Positions 1 to 5,744 of a stretch of 5,744 bases of DNA are shown here, one piece after another. Each line of letters begins with the position of its first letter. Within the stretch, counting starts at the first letter, position 1. Source of the stretch: Treponema sp. (lineage in GTDB: Bacteria; Spirochaetota; Spirochaetia; Treponematales; Breznakiellaceae); assembly GCA_031257715.1 (NCBI GenBank), contig JAIROE010000037.1, forward strand, positions 1-5,744, read 5' to 3'. The notes beneath the pieces are model-generated. The model saw only the letters and a list, made by a program, of their open reading frames with translations, did no database searches and was not told the origin of the DNA. Both the position numbers and the translations under genes were made by a program.

Positions 1-43
1 GCCCCAATAATATAGTGATAGTATAGTTTTGGTACATACCCCA
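1..43. other. AT-rich non-coding stretch after the SDR stop codon
   Basis: Composition drops sharply from GC-rich coding sequence to AT-rich sequence right after the SDR stop at 44-46. A weak imperfect dyad spans 4-32, centred on 18, pairing CCAA with TTGG and an inner TATA with TATA, with three mismatches and a small loop. There is no GC-rich stem followed by a T run on the minus strand, so I do not call a terminator. The stretch may be a short gap before another operon gene or the start of the downstream intergenic region. Confidence 0.45.
12..27. repeat. Three near-tandem ATAGT units
   Basis: ATAGT occurs at 12-16, 18-22 and 23-27 on the plus strand, with one G between the first two copies. 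On the transcript strand this is ACTAT repeated three times just after the last gene. It is short and AT-rich, so chance is a real possibility. Confidence 0.35.
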
Positions 44-1279
44 TTAATGCAGCATGACCTGTCCGCCTGTGACCGGGACCGCCTGTCCTGTTTCATATTC
101 CTGTTCGACGATATAGTAGATTGCCCGCATCACGTCGGGGCCACAGCAGCCCCGCTTCATGGGGACTTTTTCTTCGTAGAAGGCCCTGACATCCGACGGG
201 GTTTTTGCGCCTTTCACTTTTCCCGCGTTGAGGTACTGGACGAAAAGGCCCTTCTCCGGGTCGGACCAGAGCGGTCCGTCAAAAAAATTGCCGGGACAGA
301 TCGCGTTTACCTTGATGTTGTATTCGATCAATTCCAGTGCGAAGCTTTCGGTAAGCCCCAGTCCTCCGAATTTTCCCCCGGCATAGGCGCCGTTTTTGTT
401 TGAACCCTCAAGCCCCGATTTTGAATTGATCTGGATGATGTCGGTTTTCCAGAACGGGGCGGTAAGACTCTGCCTTCTCATGAGGCGGCCTGAATGTTTT
501 GCCATGATGAAGTAACCGGTATAGTTTACATCGGTGATGAATTTGAAGGAACGGAGATCCTGTTCAAGAACGCTTCCGGCTTTAAGGACCCCCGCGTTAC
601 TTATGAGGAGATCGAGCCCGCCCGCGGTTTCGGCAACGGCCGTAAAAACTTCTTCGGCCGATTCTTCGCCTGACACGTCAAGGGCAAGGGCAAGGGCCGC
701 GGTTTTCCCGAGGGCGGCGTTGATCTTCCCGGCAAGTTCCGCCGCCCCTCCGGCGTTAAGATCGGCGATAAAAACAAGGGCACCCGAAGCGGCAAGTCCG
801 CGTACTATTTCCTCTCCAAAACCCTGCGCCCCGCCTGTTACAAGCGCGACGCGGTTTTTTACCACGTCCGATCTGGACCGTGAAGAAGATCCCGGAGGGC
901 ATATTCCTTCTTCGCCGTCTTCCGTCCCGGCAGGCGCCGCCGCAAGCGGTGCGGGGTCCCGTCTTTCCATGCGGGAGCGGGCGGCGTCAAACGTACGATC
1001 CGCCCAGTATGTTCCAAGCGGCTCCCCGCCCGCCAGAACGGTGACAGAGGAGGGGAGCTTTTTTCCCGCTCCTTCCGCGGTTCTGCGCAGTATGGCCGCC
1101 GCCCCTTCCGCGTCAATGAGCCCGTCCCTGACGGCGTCCCTTATATCCGCATCGAGCGCGCCCGCCGTCTTTTCCCCGGGACCCGGCACGACGGCAAACG
1201 CCTCGCCTGAAGCGTGTAAAAAAAGACCGCGCACAAGCGGGGCGAGGATCGCGTTGACGGATTTTTCCGGAAGCTTCAT
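44..1279 (-). CDS. SDR-family NAD-dependent dehydrogenase, SrlD-like core with an unrecognised N-terminal extension
   Basis: A 411-residue protein. Residues about 141-411 form a complete short-chain dehydrogenase: cofactor motif TGGAQGFG (148-155), Asp173 at the end of strand 2 (favours NAD over NADP), SNAG (227-230), Asn252, and the catalytic set Ser286, Tyr299, Lys303 in NSKSG and YAGGK. The stretches QINSKSG, KFGGLGLT, VPMKRGC and VTGGQVM closely match what I recall of E. coli sorbitol-6-phosphate 2-dehydrogenase SrlD (about 259 residues), so oxidation of a polyol or sugar-phosphate C2 hydroxyl is likely; the exact substrate is inferred. Residues 1-104 look like a small folded alpha/beta domain I cannot name, and 105-138 is a Pro/Ala then Ser/Arg-rich linker. 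The start is backed by a strong ribosome site and the ATGA overlap with the PHP gene, and no good internal start precedes the SDR core. It is the last visible gene of the unit. Confidence 0.88.
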   Translation of the reverse strand: MKLPEKSVNAILAPLVRGLFLHASGEAFAVVPGPGEKTAGALDADIRDAVRDGLIDAEGAAAILRRTAEGAGKKLPSSVTVLAGGEPLGTYWADRTFDAARSRMERRDPAPLAAAPAGTEDGEEGICPPGSSSRSRSDVVKNRVALVTGGAQGFGEEIVRGLAASGALVFIADLNAGGAAELAGKINAALGKTAALALALDVSGEESAEEVFTAVAETAGGLDLLISNAGVLKAGSVLEQDLRSFKFITDVNYTGYFIMAKHSGRLMRRQSLTAPFWKTDIIQINSKSGLEGSNKNGAYAGGKFGGLGLTESFALELIEYNIKVNAICPGNFFDGPLWSDPEKGLFVQYLNAGKVKGAKTPSDVRAFYEEKVPMKRGCCGPDVMRAIYYIVEQEYETGQAVPVTGGQVMLH

Positions 1280-2643
1280 GACGGATACCTTCCTTTGCGG
1301 AGATCTTCGATTGCGGCGGCGGCCGATTCTTCGGGCCGTTTCAGGTCAAGGGCTTTTCCCGCCGCGGCGTATACGGCGGTTCGCTGTGAAAGTTCCATGG
1401 AGGCGAGGGGACCGGATTGGGAAAAAAGCCCGCAGGCGGGATCCAGGGAAGCAAGCCTTTCATGGGCGATGAGGGCCCATGTGGTGTCTATGAGATGGCG
1501 GAATTCATCCTGCAGAACTTCGGGGCAGTTAAAGGACTGGCGGGAACTGTTGATGTCAACACCCGAAATTTCCATGAAACCCTTTTCGGCGCACAGGCGC
1601 TTTACCTTCCGAAGCTGCCCGACGGTGTTCCTGGGGGGCATGTAGGTGACGGCCTTGCAGCCGATGCGGGCCAGCTCTTCAAAAAGCTCTTCAAGAAAAT
1701 CGTCCTCGAATTTTTCGGCCTTCTTGTCCCCGGTGGGAGATTCGCCCACATCCCCAAGATAGGCGTAGGCGGGTATTGCTTCAATGGAGAGGGCGAAGTT
1801 CACGGCCCGCTTCACGGAAACGCATTCGGCGTCGCCGGGTTGTATGAAAAAACGGGGAAGGAATCCTGTCTTGAGGACCCCCAGGAGATCGTAAAGATAA
1901 TGGGGATTATCCGGATCGGCAAGGTACTGTTCCGTCTTTTTCCCCGCCTCTATCCCGAGGCGCTCCTTAAGGCCTCCGCAGAGCCGGGGTCCCCGGCCCA
2001 GCGCGTCCGTTATTTTAGACGCGGCGGCGGCCATTAAATGCCGCTCCGTTATTTCCCCGCCGCTCCCGAAAAGCGACGCGCCAATGACGTCGCGCTCAAA
2101 ATCAACCGCGGCAAAACCGGCCTCTTCAAGGATGACGTTTGCCTTTTCCGTCATTGCCGCCGTCCGCCTGAGGCGTTCTTCCCGTATGGGTTTAAGGAAC
2201 GCTTCGGCAGCGGGAATTGCCGGGGCGGGAACGCCCTGTACCGTCATGTACGCTATCCCGCATGAATCGGGGTTGTTGATCTTCCGCTGTGCAAAGGGCC
2301 CTTTGCCCCTGAAGCTTACCCTGATCTCAAAACCGGAGCAGCCCCCGATGCCAAGTATGGCGCAGGCGGCGATCATTTCGCGGGCCGCCGCTATGGAATC
2401 GTGATCCACGGAACCTGCGGCTTCAAGCCCGGCGTCCCGCGCCCTTGCCGCGGCCATGGCGGGGGTATACGGGCTGAAGCTGTAAATCGTGTGAATGTGG
2501 TTGTTCACTTCGCCCTTCCCGGTAATGGCCTGCCCCTTTTCCCCGGTAATGCTTCCCGCGTTACTTTTTTCCAGGGCCATGAGGGCTTCGATGCGTTCGC
2601 CGCTTTCCGCGCGGGGATCGTTTATGATCGCGGAATCCTTCAT
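1276..2643 (-). CDS. PHP-domain protein, putative metal-dependent hydrolase/phosphoesterase
   Basis: A 455-residue soluble protein with no signal peptide or membrane segment evident. A leader of about 45 residues precedes the PHP domain. Motifs seen: NNHIHTIYSFSP with the HxH pair at His49/His51, VDHDS at 79-83, GFEIR with Glu106, TERHL with His202, and a late GVDIN at 361-365. PHP proteins bind two or three metal ions through such His/Asp/Glu residues and act as phosphoesterases (histidinol phosphatase, nucleotide or polymerase-associated nuclease) or hydrolases. Two normal ligand sites differ: the final DxH is Asp363-x-Asn365, and the region where AHP is expected reads AYAYLGD (292-298). 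The length exceeds small PHP phosphatases (about 250-290), and no polymerase domain is present. The start lies 5 nt after the E1 stop, and the gene overlaps the SDR gene by ATGA. Its operon suggests a small-molecule metabolic role; the reaction is unknown. Confidence 0.82.
   Translation of the reverse strand: MKDSAIINDPRAESGERIEALMALEKSNAGSITGEKGQAITGKGEVNNHIHTIYSFSPYTPAMAAARARDAGLEAAGSVDHDSIAAAREMIAACAILGIGGCSGFEIRVSFRGKGPFAQRKINNPDSCGIAYMTVQGVPAPAIPAAEAFLKPIREERLRRTAAMTEKANVILEEAGFAAVDFERDVIGASLFGSGGEITERHLMAAAASKITDALGRGPRLCGGLKERLGIEAGKKTEQYLADPDNPHYLYDLLGVLKTGFLPRFFIQPGDAECVSVKRAVNFALSIEAIPAYAYLGDVGESPTGDKKAEKFEDDFLEELFEELARIGCKAVTYMPPRNTVGQLRKVKRLCAEKGFMEISGVDINSSRQSFNCPEVLQDEFRHLIDTTWALIAHERLASLDPACGLFSQSGPLASMELSQRTAVYAAAGKALDLKRPEESAAAAIEDLRKGRYPS
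1288..1295 (-). promoter_or_regulatory. Shine-Dalgarno site deciding the long start of the SDR gene
   Basis: The minus strand reads AAGGAAGG, eight bases before the ATG at 1277-1279, within the last codons of the PHP gene. Together with the ATGA stop/start overlap it argues that the N-terminal extension of the SDR is really translated and that the two genes are translationally coupled. Confidence 0.75.
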
Positions 2644-2648
2644 CAGTG

Positions 2649-5138
2649 CTATACTCCCAGCCTGTTCCGGCGCATGAGATCCAGCGTGGTCTGCACCGTC
2701 CCCGGCGTGTAGCCCGCGAGGGGGAGGATGCGCTCATGAATGGCGTCGATGATCCAGCCTGTCTGGGGAAAGTACAATTCCTCCATTTCGGCCGCGGGGG
2801 TTATCCAGTTCCGGCTTCCCACAACCGCCGCCGGAGCGTCGAGGTAATCAAAAGCAAAGGTCCCGATGTTGCTCGCCACGGTATGAAGGAAACTGCCCCG
2901 CTCCGCAGCGTCGCTTACCAGGACGATCTTCCCCGTCTTTTTTACCGATTCGATTATTTTCCCGTAATCAAGCGGATTGATGAAACGGAGATCCATTACT
3001 TCGGCCTCAAGGCCGAAACGCTCCCGGAGGATTTTCGCCGCTTCCATCGCCTTGTAAAGGGACGCCCCCAGCGCGGCGATAGTGATGTCTTTTCCCGCAA
3101 GGCGGACGGCGGGCTCCCCTTCGGGAATCTCGTAGTAGCCTTCCGGTACGCCTCCTTTTTCAAACTGTTCGCTCATGTCGTAAAGGAGTTGGCTTTCAAA
3201 GAACACAACCGGGTCCGTTCCCCGCAGGGCCAGATTGAGCATTCCTTTCGCATCGTAAGGAGTGGCGGGGAAATACGCCTTGAGCCCCGGAATGTGGGCC
3301 ACGATCGCAGACCAGTCCTGGCTGTGCTGCGCGCCGTATTTGTTTCCCACGGATACGCGGATTACAAGCGGCATCCGGAGGAGCCCCGCGGACATGGACT
3401 GCCATTTTGACGCCTGGTTGAAGATCTCGTCACCGGCCCTTCCCATGAAGTCACAGTACATGAGCTCTACGACGGCCCTTCCCCCGGAAAGCGCGTAACC
3501 GACGCCCGCGCCCACGATAGCCCCTTCGGAAATGGGGCTGTTGAAGAGGCGGTTGTAGGGAAGCAGTTCGGTAAGTCCCCGGTAGACGGCAAAGGCGCCG
3601 CCCCAGTCGCGGTTCTCTTCGCCCCAGGCCGCCATGGAAGGATCTATGGTAAAGCGGTGGACCATCGCCTCAAAAAGCGCGTCGCGGTACTGGAAGGCCC
3701 TGTTTTTGGAGACTGGCTTCCCCTCGGCGTCAAAACCGTAACGGGCCTTTCCCGCCAGTGCCTTGACCCGTACATTTTCCGAAGGGGGCCCGAGCAGTTC
3801 ACATTCCCTGTCGTCAAATTTTTCCGCCCTGCCGCCGGGATATCCCCGGCCGCCCGAGAACATCACCCCTTCGATAAAGGCGCCGCCCAGCCGGGGAGAG
3901 GCTTCGTCGTTGACGGCAAGCTTCACCGCCCCGGTCAATTTTGCCAATATGGCTTTCCGCGCCTCTTCAAGGTCCGGTTTGCCGGCGATTCCGTTTTCGG
4001 CAAGGTAGGCGCCGTAGGCTTCGATTGAGTCGGCCTCCTGCCAGAGTTTCACCTCTTCGGGGGTACGGTAGCTTGACGCATCGGAAGGTGAATGGCCCGA
4101 GATGCGGTAGGTGATCGTGTCGAGGATCACGGGCCCCCGGCCTTCAAGGAGGATCTGTTTTTTTCGGGCAATGGCGTCGGCGACGGCAAGGGGATTGTAG
4201 CCGTCCACACGTTCGGCGTGCATGTTTTCGGGATTGACTCCCGCGCCGACACGGGCCACGCAGCCGTAGCCCATGGTTTCTCCCATGGTCTGTCCGCCCA
4301 TGCCGTAGAAGTTGTCGAAGAAATTGAAGAGTATGGGCGGCGCGCCTCCGGCTTCTTTGGGCCAGAGGGTGTGGTATTGATCCATGGCCGAGAGCATCAT
4401 CGCCTCCCAGACGGGGCCGCAGCCCATGGAGGCGTCTCCTATGTTGGCAATCACGATTCCCGGTTTTTTGTTGATGCGTTTGAAGAGGGCCGCCCCGGCT
4501 GCTATGTCGGCGGAACCTCCCACGATGGCGTTGTTGGGCATGGAGCCGAAGGGGGTAAAGAAGGCGTGCATACTGCCGCCAAGCCCCCGGTTGAATCCGG
4601 CCCTGCGGGCGAATATTTCCGCAAGTGTTCCGTAAAGGACAAAATTTTCGGCGAGGTCCCGTATGTTTTTATAGGGGATCTTTTCCGCCATTGCCAGGGT
4701 TTCGCCGTCAAGAAAATTTTTCATGATCCCTTCAAGATTTTTCTCCCCGGCTTTCTCCTGCGTCATCTGCCATACCGATGAATAGCATTTGGCAAGAATT
4801 TCACCGTGACTCCGGTGGCTGCCGAAAATAAAATCATCGGTTGTAAGGAGAAGGCACTGCCCGACCGGGGATGCTTCCTGCCCCATGGAAAGATGGGCCG
4901 GTCCCTTGTGGTTGTATTCAATGCCGTTCCAGGCTCCTTGAGTTTTAAAGGAATTGAGCATAGTCTCGAATTCCCGTATGACGGTCATGTCGTACCAGAT
5001 CCTTTTGAGCCGCTCCTTTCCATACAGTTCCGTTTCCTTTTTTATATCGCTCCTGTATTGATTGACCGGAATGTCCTTGATCTTGATGAAATCCGGCTTT
5101 CGTACCGCCTTGGGATCAATTAATTGTGATTTAGGCAT
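2649..5138 (-). CDS. Fused alpha-beta E1 of a 2-oxo acid/acetoin-type dehydrogenase (thiamine diphosphate-dependent), divergent
   Basis: An 829-residue single chain combining both E1 subunits. The alpha half, about 45-410, shows HLSMGQEAS (82-90), GSHRSHG (106-112), GLGGSMH (185-191), a thiamine diphosphate motif starting GDAS (234) and ending FDNFYGMGG (274-282), and the loop SGHSPSD (347-353). The beta half, about 481-805, shows [10 protein letters not shown] (534-543; Glu538 matches the cofactor-activating Glu), AQHSQ (603-607), HIPGLK (615-620), TPYDAKG (626-632) and a transketolase C-terminal domain from about 684. The family decarboxylates a 2-oxo acid, or cleaves acetoin, and transfers the acyl unit to lipoyl-E2. 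Fused E1s I recall are about 650-700 residues; this one is longer because of a 45-residue N-terminal leader, an insertion at about 113-168, a second at about 254-267, and a linker at about 412-480. Acetoin and branched-chain oxo acids are possible substrates; the sequence does not decide. No E2 is in the window. Confidence 0.88.
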   Translation of the reverse strand: MPKSQLIDPKAVRKPDFIKIKDIPVNQYRSDIKKETELYGKERLKRIWYDMTVIREFETMLNSFKTQGAWNGIEYNHKGPAHLSMGQEASPVGQCLLLTTDDFIFGSHRSHGEILAKCYSSVWQMTQEKAGEKNLEGIMKNFLDGETLAMAEKIPYKNIRDLAENFVLYGTLAEIFARRAGFNRGLGGSMHAFFTPFGSMPNNAIVGGSADIAAGAALFKRINKKPGIVIANIGDASMGCGPVWEAMMLSAMDQYHTLWPKEAGGAPPILFNFFDNFYGMGGQTMGETMGYGCVARVGAGVNPENMHAERVDGYNPLAVADAIARKKQILLEGRGPVILDTITYRISGHSPSDASSYRTPEEVKLWQEADSIEAYGAYLAENGIAGKPDLEEARKAILAKLTGAVKLAVNDEASPRLGGAFIEGVMFSGGRGYPGGRAEKFDDRECELLGPPSENVRVKALAGKARYGFDAEGKPVSKNRAFQYRDALFEAMVHRFTIDPSMAAWGEENRDWGGAFAVYRGLTELLPYNRLFNSPISEGAIVGAGVGYALSGGRAVVELMYCDFMGRAGDEIFNQASKWQSMSAGLLRMPLVIRVSVGNKYGAQHSQDWSAIVAHIPGLKAYFPATPYDAKGMLNLALRGTDPVVFFESQLLYDMSEQFEKGGVPEGYYEIPEGEPAVRLAGKDITIAALGASLYKAMEAAKILRERFGLEAEVMDLRFINPLDYGKIIESVKKTGKIVLVSDAAERGSFLHTVASNIGTFAFDYLDAPAAVVGSRNWITPAAEMEELYFPQTGWIIDAIHERILPLAGYTPGTVQTTLDLMRRNRLGV
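2654..2658 (-). promoter_or_regulatory. Shine-Dalgarno site of the PHP gene, inside the end of the E1 gene
   Basis: The minus strand reads GGGAG ten bases before the ATG at 2641-2643. It overlaps the last codons of the E1 gene, whose TAG stop is at 2649-2651, so ribosomes finishing E1 would pass straight over this site. The match is moderate and the spacing slightly long. Confidence 0.5.
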
Positions 5139-5144
5139 ACATTA

Positions 5145-5151
5145 CTCCTCT
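5145..5151 (-). promoter_or_regulatory. Shine-Dalgarno site of the fused E1 gene
   Basis: The minus strand reads AGAGGAG, followed by six bases and then the ATG at 5136-5138. A second ATG at 5140-5142 lies only two bases from the site and in another frame, so the spacing selects the downstream ATG. The site sits in the 25-nt gap after the lpdA stop codon. Confidence 0.75.
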
Positions 5152-5163
5152 GTTTGGTTGTGT

Positions 5164-5744
5164 TTATAAACCCCACGCCGCGTCCCGTATCAGTTCGCAT
5201 ACGGTGGGATGGGGAAAGACAAGCTGCTTCACGTCCTCAATCCTGAATTCCTGTTCTATAAGCGCCGCGCCTCCCCAGATGAATTCGGATGCGTATACAC
5301 CCACGGCGTGTATGCCCAGGATCTTCCGGCTTTCCGCATCGGCGATGATCTTGACCGCTCCCTGTCCCGCGAAGGTGTTTTCCGCGGCAAATCGGCCCGA
5401 AACGCGCATGGGAAGACTCGACTCGAGAACCGCCATTCCCTTTGCCGCCGCTTCCTGTCCGGTGATTCCCACGCCGGCCGCTTCGGTGACGCCGTAGACC
5501 GCCCAGGGGATCGCGCCGTAACGCATGCGGTCAGGAACGGCGGCCGCATGTACGGACGTTCCGCCCGCGGCCGGGTCAAGGTACGCAGAAATGCCGGCCG
5601 CCGCGACTTCCGCCATGCGGTAGGCCGAATGGGCAAGGAGGCTTTTTCCCGTGACGTCTCCGGCGGCCCAGACGCCGGGTATGCAGGTCCGCATCCCGTC
5701 GTCCACAACGATCCCCTTCGCGCTCCGGTCTATGCCCGTATTTT
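5164..5744 (-). CDS. lpdA: Dihydrolipoyl dehydrogenase (E3), C-terminal part; 5' end outside the window
   Basis: About 192 C-terminal residues of a class I FAD/NAD-linked disulfide oxidoreductase. The frame stays open to the right edge, so the N-terminal FAD domain and the redox CxxxxC pair are not visible. What is seen: the end of the NAD domain (NTGID), the second FAD-contact motif GVWAAGDVTG at 5647-5676, then the dimerisation domain with the catalytic His-Glu dyad in FPHPTVCE (His codon 5209-5211, Glu codon 5194-5196). In the family this dyad belongs to the partner subunit and serves as the base in reoxidation of dihydrolipoamide on E2, passing electrons to NAD+. The position directly upstream of a 2-oxo acid dehydrogenase E1 (25-nt gap) favours E3 over glutathione or mercuric reductase. 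The usual VYTxPE segment reads VYGVTE, and the C-terminus ends only nine residues after the dyad Glu. A GTG at 5704-5706 is not the start, because family-conserved sequence continues upstream. Confidence 0.88.
   Translation of the reverse strand, partial: NTGIDRSAKGIVVDDGMRTCIPGVWAAGDVTGKSLLAHSAYRMAEVAAAGISAYLDPAAGGTSVHAAAVPDRMRYGAIPWAVYGVTEAAGVGITGQEAAAKGMAVLESSLPMRVSGRFAAENTFAGQGAVKIIADAESRKILGIHAVGVYASEFIWGGAALIEQEFRIEDVKQLVFPHPTVCELIRDAAWGL

Noticed and set aside
31..40. GGTACATACC as a terminator hairpin
   Set aside because: Four-base arms with a two-base loop cannot form a stable stem, and no T run follows on either strand.
860..866. An internal GTG start (codon 139, at 863-865) giving an SrlD-sized SDR without the extension
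   Set aside because: No Shine-Dalgarno sequence lies in front of it, while the upstream ATG has a strong one and the overlap with the PHP gene.
534..1472. A 312-codon plus-strand open frame opposite the SDR/PHP junction
   Set aside because: It runs antisense across two well-supported genes, its product is Ser/Arg/Pro/Ala-rich with no family motif, and such frames are common opposite GC-rich genes.
2646..3410. A 254-codon plus-strand open frame opposite the beta half of E1
   Set aside because: Antisense shadow of a gene with clear family motifs; the product resembles no known protein.
4271..4304. Repeated CCCATGG-like units
   Set aside because: They encode the Met-Gly rich stretch [12 protein letters not shown] of E1 after the cofactor motif, so protein coding explains them.
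4092..4781. A 229-codon plus-strand open frame rich in Gly, His and Val
   Set aside because: Antisense to the E1 alpha catalytic region; its Gly/His content mirrors the complementary codons of the conserved E1 motifs.
5164..5706. A complete small protein starting at the GTG at 5704-5706
   Set aside because: The frame continues open to the window edge and encodes the expected preceding dihydrolipoyl dehydrogenase residues (NTGID), so the gene is cut by the edge.

Overview
The window is a GC-rich bacterial segment in which all recognisable genes lie on the minus strand, packed head to tail as one transcription unit. In transcription order it holds: the 3' part of a dihydrolipoyl dehydrogenase (E3; cut by the right edge), an unusually long single-chain 2-oxo acid/acetoin-type dehydrogenase E1 with alpha and beta halves fused (829 aa), a PHP-domain metal-dependent hydrolase-like protein (455 aa), and a short-chain dehydrogenase (411 aa). 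The SDR core resembles sorbitol-6-phosphate 2-dehydrogenase (SrlD) but carries an unrecognised N-terminal extension of about 138 residues. Spacings are 25 nt, 5 nt and a 4-nt ATGA overlap, so the genes are very probably co-transcribed and the last pair translationally coupled.

Layout: 1-43 is a short AT-rich stretch after the last stop codon, with a small ATAGT repeat and a weak imperfect dyad but no convincing terminator. 44-1279 is the SDR, 1276-2643 the PHP protein, 2649-5138 the fused E1, and 5164-5744 the partial E3. No RNA genes, CRISPR arrays, insertion sequences or attachment sites are visible. The many plus-strand open frames are antisense shadows of these genes. The operon promoter must lie beyond the right edge.

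Working together (inference): the SDR would oxidise a polyol, sugar or sugar-phosphate hydroxyl to a ketone with NAD+. The PHP protein would hydrolyse an intermediate (phosphoester or other bond). The E1/E3 pair, with a lipoylated E2 not in the window, would oxidatively decarboxylate or cleave a 2-oxo acid or acetoin-like ketone to an acyl-CoA plus NADH. This reads as a catabolic module for a carbohydrate-like substrate whose identity is not shown by the sequence. I do not recognise it as a characterised pathway.

The host cannot be fixed from the sequence. The gene style and composition would fit an anaerobic, carbohydrate-fermenting bacterium, and a Treponema-like spirochaete is my low-confidence guess, based on general impression rather than a marker gene.
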